Counted from the first letter of the stretch, positions 14,723 to 22,610 are shown. The stretch is DNA of 23,312 nt from CAMTWJ01 sp964643605 (GCA_964643605.1 CAZXTF010000014.1:1-23312); one strand, 5' to 3'. Program-made: numbers and translations. Notes: generated by a model from the letters alone, not told the origin.

Positions 14723-16753
14723 TTAATTTAGGCTAGTTATAAGTTGGTTTTCTTTGACTTGTTGAGCAAGTTTGGGATATTTTGCAAGCTTTTCGTTTGA
14801 CTCTAAGAAATCTCGAGCAGCCTTGCGAGCTGCAGCAATTAGCCGCACATCGGTTAAATTGGCAATCCTCAAGTCTAACTGGCCGTGCTGGCTGCGTCCA
14901 TAAATTGCCCCGGGGCCACGTATCTCTAGATCAAGCTCTGCTAGCTTAAACCCATCTGTTGACTGCTCGATTGCCCGCAATCTGCGAGTTGGCGCCGAGC
15001 TGTCTGTCATAAGTAGATAACAATACCCTTGCTCGGTGCTCCGAGCGACACGTCCTCGCAGCTGATGAATCTGCGCCAATCCGAATCGCTCGGCGCCTTC
15101 AACCAGCATAATACTGGCATTTGGCACATTTACCCCAACCTCAATCACCGTGGTAGCCACCAAAATATCAAGCTCCCCAGCGGCAAACTTGCCCATAATC
15201 TTATCTTTTTCGTCGGCCTTTAGCTTGCCATGGAGCAGGCCTACCCTGCGATGCTTGAATGTTTTTGTAGAAAAATCTTCATACACAGCCTCGGCGGAGA
15301 GAGTTTTTAGGACTTCACTCTCTGTAATCAGCGGGCAAACCACGAACATTTGTTTACCTTTTGCGAACTGCTCGTCGATTTTTTTGTACAGCCTGGACTT
15401 CTCGTTTGGTGAGATAATCTTGGTTTTAACTGGTTTGCGACCCGGAGGCATCTCATCTAGCAACGAAATATCAAGCTCTCCGTAAATAGTGAGCGCTAGT
15501 GTGCGAGGAATTGGTGTAGCTGTCATGCTGAGAACATGTGGCATATGGCCAGCTTTTTTCTGCAACTTTTGCCGTTGCTCTACCCCAAAGCGGTGTTGCT
15601 CGTCGACAATAATAAGTGCTAGCTTGTGCATATCGACTTTTTCACTAATAACCGCATGAGTACCGATAATCAGCTTGGCTTCGCCGCTGGCAATCCTCTC
15701 GTGGGCTCGCTTTTTCTCTGCAGCCTTTAAGCTACCGACCAAAAGAACCACACTTTCTTGCATACCAACACTTTCCAGCAATTCATACATACTCTCTGCA
15801 TGTTGGCGAGCCAATAGCTCGGTAGGAGCCATCAGTGCCGCCTGATACCCTTCAGAAATAGCCATCAGTGCCGCCATGGCAGCTACCACTGTTTTGCCTG
15901 AGCCAACATCTCCTTCCACCAAGCGATTCATTGGCGTATCTTTTTCGAGATCTTTATAAATTTGCCAAACTACCTTGCGCTGCGCATCAGTGAGGTCAAA
16001 AGGTAGTTTTTTGACAAAAGAGCGAGCCAGAACTTCTTGAAACGGTATCGGCAGAGCTTTTTCTCGGTCATTTTCTCTCTTGACAAGCATCGAAGCGAGC
16101 ACCAATGCAAATATCTCCTCAAAACCTAAACGAAAGCGGGCATCCTCAACTTCTTTTGCACTATTTGGAAAGTGCAGCCCCAAGAGTGCTTGAGCATGCG
16201 GAATCAGCTTGTAATCGTTTACTGCAGAGCTTGGGAGGTTCTCTGGCAAACTTGCAATAGCTCCACGTAACTCCACCATAATCTTACGAATAGTTGCAGA
16301 TTTTAGCCCTTTTGACTCTCTATAGATCGGCACTATCCGAGCAGTATTTACCGGAAAAGAACTCGCTAGTTCCATGCTCGGGTTCATAATAGCCAGCTTG
16401 CCTCGCCCCATCTCAAAGTTACCCGAAATGAAGTATTGTGATCCAAGCTTTGTTGCTTTTACCCGGTACGGCTGATTGAACCAAACAAGGCGCACACTAC
16501 CTGTCTTGTCGCTTACAACAGCCTGTGTGATATGCAGTCCTCGACGTACATAGCGACCCTTGATCTGTTTTACTTTGGCTTCAACAGTTACCTGGCCAGG
16601 TTTTATCTTGTCGACAGTAGTAATTTGTGAATAATCTTCATATTTCCGTGGAAAATTATAAATAAGATCATGCACAGTTCTAATGCCCATGCCTCCAATT
16701 TTTTTAGCTATCGTCTCGCCAACGCCTTTTAGCGCTTCAACATCTCTATCCAC
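14723..16753 (-). CDS. recG: ATP-dependent DNA helicase RecG
   Basis: Superfamily 2 helicase that remodels stalled forks and Holliday junctions. The 676 residues show an N-terminal wedge/OB domain (HhH-like GVGETIAKKIGGMGI at 11-25; PGQVTVEAKVKQI near 52-64), then helicase motifs: Walker A GDVGSGKT (281-288), DEQH box (384-387), SMTATP (409-414), HGKLKADEK (508-516), TTVIEVGVNVPNA (534-546) and QLRGRVAR (564-571), ending with the RecG-specific C-terminal region. Length is normal. The start is GTG because an in-frame TAG lies just upstream; a TATACT -10 box ends 7 nt before it and there is no Shine-Dalgarno, so the message is probably leaderless. rsmD follows after a short gap. Confidence 0.97.
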   Translation of the reverse strand: MDRDVEALKGVGETIAKKIGGMGIRTVHDLIYNFPRKYEDYSQITTVDKIKPGQVTVEAKVKQIKGRYVRRGLHITQAVVSDKTGSVRLVWFNQPYRVKATKLGSQYFISGNFEMGRGKLAIMNPSMELASSFPVNTARIVPIYRESKGLKSATIRKIMVELRGAIASLPENLPSSAVNDYKLIPHAQALLGLHFPNSAKEVEDARFRLGFEEIFALVLASMLVKRENDREKALPIPFQEVLARSFVKKLPFDLTDAQRKVVWQIYKDLEKDTPMNRLVEGDVGSGKTVVAAMAALMAISEGYQAALMAPTELLARQHAESMYELLESVGMQESVVLLVGSLKAAEKKRAHERIASGEAKLIIGTHAVISEKVDMHKLALIIVDEQHRFGVEQRQKLQKKAGHMPHVLSMTATPIPRTLALTIYGELDISLLDEMPPGRKPVKTKIISPNEKSRLYKKIDEQFAKGKQMFVVCPLITESEVLKTLSAEAVYEDFSTKTFKHRRVGLLHGKLKADEKDKIMGKFAAGELDILVATTVIEVGVNVPNASIMLVEGAERFGLAQIHQLRGRVARSTEQGYCYLLMTDSSAPTRRLRAIEQSTDGFKLAELDLEIRGPGAIYGRSQHGQLDLRIANLTDVRLIAAARKAARDFLESNEKLAKYPKLAQQVKENQLITSLN

Positions 16754-16760
16754 ATTGATT

Positions 16761-16766
16761 AGTATA
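16761..16766 (-). promoter_or_regulatory. Putative -10 box for recG
   Basis: TATACT on the minus strand ends 7 nt before the GTG start codon, the distance normally found between a -10 box and the first transcribed base. The -35 region is weak and lies in the end of the upstream gene. Confidence 0.5.
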
Positions 16767-16768
16767 GA

Positions 16769-17302
16769 CTACGCTGCCTGCGCAAAACTATCCGAGGATG
16801 TTCCCTCGCTAAGATCTTTAAGTGCATGGGTAAAAATATTTTGAGGGATATTTAGGGTTGGTCGATTCTCTGCAATATCTTCGGCAAGCATCATAACACC
16901 GGTGAGAGCTTCAGCTTCATCTTCATGCACCACTAAACTTGTCCTGTGCTTATTGGCTATATCTACTCTGTTTTCGAGTGACAATGATCGTACAACTTGG
17001 GACTCACCTATCTCCACGCCTTCTTTATTAGCTTCTCGTACTATCTCCACATCATTGACTGGCAATTCTAAGACCTTTAGCTCTTTTTTGGCTGCTGCAT
17101 CAGAGTCAAAAGCACTCTCAAATTCTTGCTCATCAACAAAGTCAAAATCTGCCTGTAAGCTTTGCTCTTCGTGGGTAACTGCAAGCTCTAACGCTAATCC
17201 GATACCTCGAATTGTTACTTGGTCAGATGGATCTGATCTTCGAAAGATAAGATCATGCTCAATAAAACCCTGCGGTTGGGTTTCTGGTGTTTGTATTGTC
17301 AT
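16769..17302 (-). CDS. Hypothetical acidic protein, 177 aa
   Basis: Not recognised. It is strongly acidic (runs of Glu and Asp, for example DFDFVDEQEFESAFDSD at about 52-68), has no cysteine, no signal peptide and no membrane segment, and its second half looks helical (EALTGVMMLAEDIAENRP at about 130-147). A coiled-coil or adaptor role is possible but cannot be assigned. It has the strongest individual expression signals of the orphans: a TTGACA-17-TATAGT promoter and AAGGGG 8 nt before the ATG. It ends 15 nt before the recG start, so the two may be partly co-transcribed. Confidence 0.75.
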   Translation of the reverse strand: MTIQTPETQPQGFIEHDLIFRRSDPSDQVTIRGIGLALELAVTHEEQSLQADFDFVDEQEFESAFDSDAAAKKELKVLELPVNDVEIVREANKEGVEIGESQVVRSLSLENRVDIANKHRTSLVVHEDEAEALTGVMMLAEDIAENRPTLNIPQNIFTHALKDLSEGTSSDSFAQAA

Positions 17303-17349
17303 GGTTTTGCCCCTTTGTTTTGACTTTAATTTAAAGTGTTCTAACTTCG

Positions 17350-17378
17350 ACTATACTGCTAACTACCATGGCTGTCAA
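17350..17378 (-). promoter_or_regulatory. Strong sigma70 promoter for the acidic 177-aa gene
   Basis: TTGACA (17373-17378), 17 nt, TATAGT (17350-17355) on the minus strand; 11 of 12 consensus positions match. It predicts a ~40-nt leader with an AAGGGG Shine-Dalgarno, in contrast to the leaderless genes around it. Confidence 0.8.
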
Positions 17379-17417
17379 CATGATTATGCTTAATTTAAAT
17401 TTAAGGAGTTAAAAAAC

Positions 17418-18194
17418 TTATTTTTTCCTGAGCAAAAAGAATACGCTGGGGCCAAAATAGGTACGAGAAAATGCTGGCTGCATAATACGCTCAACACCGA
17501 GCATAACTGGCTTTGGTACTACTTTTTTGAGACCCGGAGAACGCAGGTTTGATACTGATAAAACTTTTTCTACGCTAAAGCCAACTTTCTCAAGCTGTTT
17601 TATAACTGTCTTGGGGTTGTGGTTTACAAAGGCGATTTCTTCTTCTCGTTGGTTCTCTGTAGAACGAATATCTACAGGTTCGGTCGGCAACTTCTTGCCC
17701 CTTACAAAATGCTTAAATCGGTTGCGAGCATGCGCATAGTTGGCAACTTCTAGAATAAAAATCCCATCATCACTAAGAGCTCGATACACTTCGGCTAGCT
17801 CTTGGATTGGGTTTGGTAAGTGGTGCATCACCCGAATCATAGTTATAAGATCAATTGAATCATCTTTAAACTTGAGGTCATCAGCCTGCATAAGCTTCTG
17901 GTCAATATTAGAAAAATCTTTTAGAAAGGATCTAGCAATCTTTAGCTGTGCCTTTGATGGCTCTGCTAGTGTTACGTGATCGGCATAGTTGTTTAGCAAT
18001 ACACACAAGCGACCATACCCTCCACCAATATCTACAGCAGTCTTAAAGTGTTTACCCTTTAAGAAACGGCGAATAGCCATTTCTTCGGCGGCATGCTCAT
18101 AGTCTCGACCACTCCAATACTTGAGGTAGTTGTAGTTATCGTTATCGTACTGATCAGCACGCTTTTTGGTAATTGAGGTTTTGGGTTTTGGCAT
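17418..18194 (-). CDS. Class I SAM-dependent methyltransferase
   Basis: Rossmann-fold methyltransferase (Methyltransf_11 type), 258 aa. SAM motif I is VDIGGGYGRL (54-63), the acidic end of strand 2 is LAEPS (about 76-80), and QADDLKF and LITMIRVMHHLPNP (about 117-130) give motifs II-III; LSDDGIFILEVAN (about 140-152) is the usual post-motif strand. The first ~30 residues are basic and rich in Asn/Tyr. The last third (RSPGLKKVVPKPVMLGVER) is not diagnostic, so the substrate (small molecule, lipid or quinone-like) is unknown. A TATACT box ends 11 nt before the ATG, again a short leader. It follows tyrS by 18 bp. Confidence 0.88.
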   Translation of the reverse strand: MPKPKTSITKKRADQYDNDNYNYLKYWSGRDYEHAAEEMAIRRFLKGKHFKTAVDIGGGYGRLCVLLNNYADHVTLAEPSKAQLKIARSFLKDFSNIDQKLMQADDLKFKDDSIDLITMIRVMHHLPNPIQELAEVYRALSDDGIFILEVANYAHARNRFKHFVRGKKLPTEPVDIRSTENQREEEIAFVNHNPKTVIKQLEKVGFSVEKVLSVSNLRSPGLKKVVPKPVMLGVERIMQPAFSRTYFGPSVFFLLRKK

Positions 18195-18205
18195 AACCTA
18201 ACGAC

Positions 18206-18235
18206 AGTATACCTAATTTACTATAACTATCGCAA
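18206..18235 (-). promoter_or_regulatory. Promoter of the methyltransferase gene inside the tyrS 3' end
   Basis: TTGCGA (18230-18235), 18 nt, TATACT (18206-18211). The -35 is within the last codons of tyrS and the -10 begins just after its stop. The expected transcript starts about 4 nt before the ATG. Confidence 0.55.
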
Positions 18236-19445
18236 AGCCGTTTTTGCCTTTGCGAAGAAGGTTATAGCCATTCTGAAAGGTCACACCTGAATCTTGGCTT
18301 ATTTTCTGGTCATTTATAGATACGCCATCGGCTTGAATTAATCGAGTAGCTTCGCCGTTAGAAGCTGCCAGCTGTGCCGCCACAAGAGTAGCTGCAACGC
18401 TCTCCTGAGCCTCCACAACTGGTATTTCAGCCTTTAGTACCTCGATATCGTCCTGAGTAAGACTACCGGCCTCTGCTCCACCAAATAGCACTTGCGTGGC
18501 TTTAATGGCCGATTCTGCCCTTTTTTCTCCGTGCACAATGCGAGTAGCCTCTTTTGCGAGCGTCTTTTGGGCTAGTCGAGCGCTTTTATCTTGACTAAAT
18601 TCTTGCATAACCTGAGTGATTTCTTCTTTGGTAAGCTCGGTAAACACTTTGAGGTAGTCGCCCACGCTAGCATCATCGGTATTAAGCCAGAATTGGTAAA
18701 ACCGGAAAACGCTGGTTTTGTCTGAGTCAAGCCAAATGGCACCATCTTCACTTTTACCAAACTTCTTGCCTGTCGACTTGTTAATAATAAGTGGCATGGT
18801 GATTACATGAGCCTCGGCCCCCTCGACTCGGCGGATCAAATCTACACCAGAAAGGCCATTACCCCACTGGTCGCTGCCCGCTAGTTGCAAAGCCACATTG
18901 TGATCTCGGTATAGTTTGAGGAAATCATAGCCCTGCAAAAGTGTGTAGCTAAATTCGGTGTAGCTAATGCCACTACCACCCTCACCCATACGCTTGGCGA
19001 TATAATCTCGCTGTACCAGCGGTGTCATACTAAAATGCTTGCCTACATCTCGAAAGAACTCCAATAAGGACATACCTCGATACCAGTCGAGGTTATTAAC
19101 CAGTGTAAAATCAAGATCTCCAAAAATTTGCTGTACCTGAGCTTCGGCTTTTTTTACGTTGTTAGCGATTGTCTCTTCGCTCTGCAAGGGGCGCTCTTTG
19201 TCCTTGCCACCCGGGTCACCAATGAGACTCGTAGCACCACCTGCCAGCAAGATAGCCTTGTAGCCGTGTTTTATAAAAAGTCGGTCGAGCATCATGGCAG
19301 CCAAGTTACCAACTGTTTGTGAATCAGCCGAGGCATCAAAACCGTGATAAAACACCTTACTTTCGGCTGTATCTAGTTTGCTAATATCTGCGAGTGTCGT
19401 CTGCTGGACAAAGCCTCGCCATATGAGTTCTTCGCTTAGTTTCAT
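18213..19445 (-). CDS. tyrS: Tyrosine--tRNA ligase with altered HIGH motif
   Basis: Class I synthetase that charges tRNA-Tyr; 410 aa. The N-terminal Rossmann domain has GFDASADSQTVGN (35-47), where most bacterial enzymes have GFDPTADSLHIGH: the HIGH tetrapeptide is TVGN. LAGGATSLIGDPGGK (68-82), QLAGSDQWGN (187-196) and KFGKS (228-232, the KMSKS equivalent) are conserved, and the C-terminal ~65 residues (TRLIQADGVSINDQKI ...) form the S4-like RNA-binding domain. Length is normal. A TATACT box ends 11 nt before the ATG. It is divergent from the PBP gene across a 189-bp spacer that contains a 12-bp inverted repeat. No T-box sequence is present. Confidence 0.96.
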   Translation of the reverse strand: MKLSEELIWRGFVQQTTLADISKLDTAESKVFYHGFDASADSQTVGNLAAMMLDRLFIKHGYKAILLAGGATSLIGDPGGKDKERPLQSEETIANNVKKAEAQVQQIFGDLDFTLVNNLDWYRGMSLLEFFRDVGKHFSMTPLVQRDYIAKRMGEGGSGISYTEFSYTLLQGYDFLKLYRDHNVALQLAGSDQWGNGLSGVDLIRRVEGAEAHVITMPLIINKSTGKKFGKSEDGAIWLDSDKTSVFRFYQFWLNTDDASVGDYLKVFTELTKEEITQVMQEFSQDKSARLAQKTLAKEATRIVHGEKRAESAIKATQVLFGGAEAGSLTQDDIEVLKAEIPVVEAQESVAATLVAAQLAASNGEATRLIQADGVSINDQKISQDSGVTFQNGYNLLRKGKNGFAIVIVN

Positions 19446-19456
19446 ACTTGGCTTTT

Positions 19457-19462
19457 AGTATA
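19457..19462 (-). promoter_or_regulatory. Putative -10 box for tyrS
   Basis: TATACT on the minus strand, 11 nt before the tyrS ATG. One arm of the long inverted repeat (19470-19481) lies between this -10 and the expected -35 position, a typical place for an operator. Confidence 0.55.
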
Positions 19463-19469
19463 ACCGGAC

Positions 19470-19539
19470 CAATCCTGAGAACAAAACTCATCTCTTTACA
19501 GAGTGAACTCAGAATAAATAAGTTCCTTTCTCAGGATTG
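19470..19539. repeat. 12-bp perfect inverted repeat between the tyrS and PBP promoters
   Basis: CAATCCTGAGAA (19470-19481) and TTCTCAGGATTG (19528-19539) are exact reverse complements 46 bp apart. A third, partial copy of the CTCAG core lies at about 19508-19512, and a smaller hairpin (TCTCTTTACAGAG, about 19491-19503) fits inside. Both arms are upstream of or within promoters, so a DNA role (operator pair, cruciform) is more likely than an mRNA leader role. The rest of the 189-bp spacer is AT-rich with no gene. Confidence 0.7.
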
Positions 19540-19574
19540 CTGTAAATCTTGTCTATTTTTTGTAATCGCTCATG

Positions 19575-19580
19575 TATAAT
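19575..19580 (+). promoter_or_regulatory. -10 box for the PBP gene
   Basis: Perfect TATAAT preceded by ATG (near-extended -10). No good -35 is seen at 16-18 nt. The predicted leader is ~45 nt and contains AAGGAG (19613-19618), which is 16 nt from the annotated ATG. Confidence 0.55.
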
Positions 19581-19634
19581 ATATCCGTGACTAAAAACAC
19601 GAAACTGTATGTAAGGAGTCAGTTGTAAATTCTC

Positions 19635-22610
19635 ATGAAGAATTCTTTTAAGAAGCCGAATTTTGGCCGACGCAGCGGGAGCAAAAAAAATCAGTACACC
19701 ACAAAAAGTGGAAACACTATTAAGCTCAATCGCAACATGCGAACAAAGCGGGCAATTAATAAAGACGCCCGAAGCCGAGCAAAAGCTGCGTACCTAGCGA
19801 CTCTACCGCAGGGTCGTATTAAACGGACCCTTTACCGTATGCACCCTAGGCGCATGGCCAACTATTGGTTTAGCCGAGAAGGCGGTATTATGGCGCTTAA
19901 GATTACTGGTGTAGCAATTGCACTTGGTTTTGTCTTCTTGGTCGGTCTGTTTGCATACTTCCGGAAAGACCTACCTAACTTACGTGATATCTCTGGTAAT
20001 AACATCGGTGGGTCTATTAGATACTACGACCGTACTGGCGAAACGTTACTATGGGAAGATTATGATGCGGTCAAGCGAACTCCTGTAAAAGATGAAGATG
20101 TCTCTCAGAAATTAAAAGATGCCACGGTCGCTATAGAAGATAAAGACTTCTTTAATCATGGCGGTTTTGATGTTCGAGGTATTACTCGTGCGGGAGTAAA
20201 TAATGCTCTTGGGCGAGGTAGTACTCAGGGCGGATCTACAATTACCCAGCAGCTAGTGAAGCTTACGCAAAACTGGAGTAAAGACCGTACTTACACTCGA
20301 AAGGTTAAAGAAGTTATTCTCTCTGTTGAGCTTGAGCGGACATATACAAAGAAAGAGATCTTGGCTGGGTATCTTAATACCGCTCCATACGGAGACATCA
20401 CCTATGGTGCTGAAGCAGCAACTCAAGATTATTTTGGTAAGGGTGCAAAAGATTTAACACTTGATGAAGCAGCCTTCTTGGCAGCTATACCAAAATCGCC
20501 AACTTATTATTCACCTTATGGTGCTCGTTATGAAAAAGAGGCTTTGATAGGTCGACAACACTACGTACTTGAACTTATGGTGCAACAAGGAAAGATTACC
20601 GACAAAGAGCGTGACGAAGCTAAAAAAATAGATACCACCACGAAGATTAAGCCTCGTAAGCCAAAGTATGACGGCATCACAGCTCCATGGTTCGTCCTTA
20701 CTGCCAAAGAAGAGCTTCAGGCACGCTTTGGGGCAGAGACAGTAAAACGTGGTGGCTGGAAGGTCACAACCACTATGGACAAAGATCTCCAAAAGCTGGC
20801 TGAAGAGCAAGTGGACAAAGGAATGAGACAAGTAAAACGTCAGGGTGGTGATACCGCAGCCTTTGCAGCACAAGATGTAAAAACTGGGCAAATGGTAGCT
20901 CTTGTTGGTGGGTCAGACTTTAATAATGAAGTATACGGACAAAACAACTACGCTCGTATTAAGCTACCTCCTGGTTCAAGCTTCAAACCTTACGACTACT
21001 TATCGGTTATCGAGAATACCTCGGACTTTGGCGCTGGAACTGTACTGTACGATGCACAAGGACCATTACCTGGCTATCCTTGTACTAACAAAGCTCGTCC
21101 AACTCAAGGCGGTAACTGTCTTCAGAACTATGACTTCCGCTACCCTGGGCCCCTTACACTTCGTTATGCACTTGGCGGATCCCGTAACGTACCCGCAGTA
21201 AAAGCTATGCTTACTACTAGCCCAGAAAAGACTATTGAAACAGCGGAAAAACTTGGCCTAAAAGACAAAGGCAATGACGTGGAGGGCCAAGGATATAAGT
21301 GCTACAGAGACGATGAACTAACCAAAGAAGGTCCTTGCTACGGCTCTTCTGCTATCGGTGATGGTGCCTATTTGAAGCTTGATGAGCACGTGAACGCCTT
21401 TGCTACTATCTCTCGTAATGGCAGAAACATTCCCATGACATACATATTGAAGATTGAAGATGCCAACAACAAAATCGTGGACGAATGGAAACAAACTTCT
21501 GGCAAACAAGTGGTGCGAGATGAGTCAGCCTACATCGTGGCTGATATGCTAGAAGATCCAAATGCAAGTTACTTGGGCAACAAAACACACCGCTACAAAG
21601 GTCATAAATTTGGTTTCAAAACAGGTACCACTAACGACTCTAAAGACGGTTGGATGATGAGCGAATCTACGCAATACGCTGCCGGTGTGTGGGTCGGATA
21701 TCACAATCGACAGAAGGAACTCTCTGGCTTTATGGAAAATATGACACAGCCAATTGTTGCTGGTTGGATGCAAAAAGCCCATGATGATAAAAAACCCGAA
21801 GAACGACAACGACCAAAGGGCATCCAGACGTTACCCGCCTTTATAGTTCGCAATCATGTGGGAGTTGCCTCACGAGAACCAAGCCCAGCGACAGACCTTT
21901 ACCCATCGTGGTACAAAAAGCGAGCCACAAATAGCAGACAGACTATCGATATTGTCTCTAATAAACTAGCGACCGACTGTACTCCTGCTCGAGCTAAGAA
22001 AAATACTGGTAATGCGGTGGCAAACGAATTCGCAAGCGATAAATTCCACGCTGGGGGGGGTGGCAGTACCACTTCCGAGAAAGACGACGTACACAGGTGT
22101 GATGATGCTAAGCCTGCCGTTACTCTCAGCGGGCCAGATACCTGTACGCCAGGTGGTGTCTTTGTGGCAACTGCGTCTCAGGGAACTCACCCAATATCTA
22201 GCTCTACATACAGAGGAACGATCAACTTTAAGGTCAATGGCAACACTGTTCAAACCTTTAATATCGATAGTAGCCCATCAACCGTACAATTACCATGTAC
22301 CTCAATTTCTGGTAGCGGACAGGTTACGGTAAGCGCCGAGGTTGTCGACAGCGTACTCTATGACTCATCTGATAGTAAAGTTGCAACAGTCGGCACAACA
22401 AACCCTGGCCCGTCCATAACAAGCGCAAAGACTAACGGAAATGCCACCTGGAGTGGCGGTAACGGTACTGTTAAAAAAGCCAGTGATGATTCTACTATAT
22501 GTTCTGGCAACGGAAGCTGTTCAATAGCAGGCACACCAATTGGAACACTCATTTACGTGCAGGGTAGTGGCGGAGCGAAGTCAGCAAACTTCGCAGTTAC
22601 CGGACCTTAG
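19635..22610 (+). CDS. Class A penicillin-binding protein (bifunctional transglycosylase/transpeptidase) with C-terminal cysteine-bearing domains
   Basis: Polymerises and crosslinks peptidoglycan at the outer face of the membrane; 991 aa. Order: very basic cytoplasmic tail (1-85), membrane anchor (about 86-108), GT51 transglycosylase with catalytic E168 (IEDKDFFNHGG) and QGGSTITQQ (198-206), then a transpeptidase with SxxK S448-SFK (nucleophile S448), SRN (516-518) and KTG (662-664). After about residue 800, a glycine linker leads to two beta-rich, Ig/PKD-like segments (about 826-918 and 924-991). All 10 cysteines are outside the cell, an even number that suits disulfides. An A8 run (19683-19690) and a G8 run (22053-22060) could slip. 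The ATG is 16 nt from AAGGAG; an in-frame ATT at 19629 has better spacing but is an unlikely start. The stop overlaps radA's stop. Confidence 0.95.
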   Translation: MKNSFKKPNFGRRSGSKKNQYTTKSGNTIKLNRNMRTKRAINKDARSRAKAAYLATLPQGRIKRTLYRMHPRRMANYWFSREGGIMALKITGVAIALGFVFLVGLFAYFRKDLPNLRDISGNNIGGSIRYYDRTGETLLWEDYDAVKRTPVKDEDVSQKLKDATVAIEDKDFFNHGGFDVRGITRAGVNNALGRGSTQGGSTITQQLVKLTQNWSKDRTYTRKVKEVILSVELERTYTKKEILAGYLNTAPYGDITYGAEAATQDYFGKGAKDLTLDEAAFLAAIPKSPTYYSPYGARYEKEALIGRQHYVLELMVQQGKITDKERDEAKKIDTTTKIKPRKPKYDGITAPWFVLTAKEELQARFGAETVKRGGWKVTTTMDKDLQKLAEEQVDKGMRQVKRQGGDTAAFAAQDVKTGQMVALVGGSDFNNEVYGQNNYARIKLPPGSSFKPYDYLSVIENTSDFGAGTVLYDAQGPLPGYPCTNKARPTQGGNCLQNYDFRYPGPLTLRYALGGSRNVPAVKAMLTTSPEKTIETAEKLGLKDKGNDVEGQGYKCYRDDELTKEGPCYGSSAIGDGAYLKLDEHVNAFATISRNGRNIPMTYILKIEDANNKIVDEWKQTSGKQVVRDESAYIVADMLEDPNASYLGNKTHRYKGHKFGFKTGTTNDSKDGWMMSESTQYAAGVWVGYHNRQKELSGFMENMTQPIVAGWMQKAHDDKKPEERQRPKGIQTLPAFIVRNHVGVASREPSPATDLYPSWYKKRATNSRQTIDIVSNKLATDCTPARAKKNTGNAVANEFASDKFHAGGGGSTTSEKDDVHRCDDAKPAVTLSGPDTCTPGGVFVATASQGTHPISSSTYRGTINFKVNGNTVQTFNIDSSPSTVQLPCTSISGSGQVTVSAEVVDSVLYDSSDSKVATVGTTNPGPSITSAKTNGNATWSGGNGTVKKASDDSTICSGNGSCSIAGTPIGTLIYVQGSGGAKSANFAVTGP
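22053..22060 (+). repeat. G8 homopolymer at the catalytic/C-terminal domain boundary of the PBP
   Basis: Eight consecutive G encode the glycine linker HAGGGG. A one-base deletion would send translation into another open frame until about 22332; a one-base insertion would reach a TGA within about 20 codons. Both leave the enzyme domains intact and replace or remove the C-terminal domains. Confidence 0.7.

Noticed and set aside
17411..17426. A6/T6 inverted repeat at the methyltransferase stop as a terminator
   Set aside because: The stem is only A/T pairs with a 4-nt loop and no U tract follows it in the gene's direction; too weak to call.
19446..19560. T-box leader for tyrS
   Set aside because: The T-box consensus (AGGGTGGNACCGCG) is absent and the tyrS -10 box is 11 nt from the ATG, so the hairpins are not in the mRNA.
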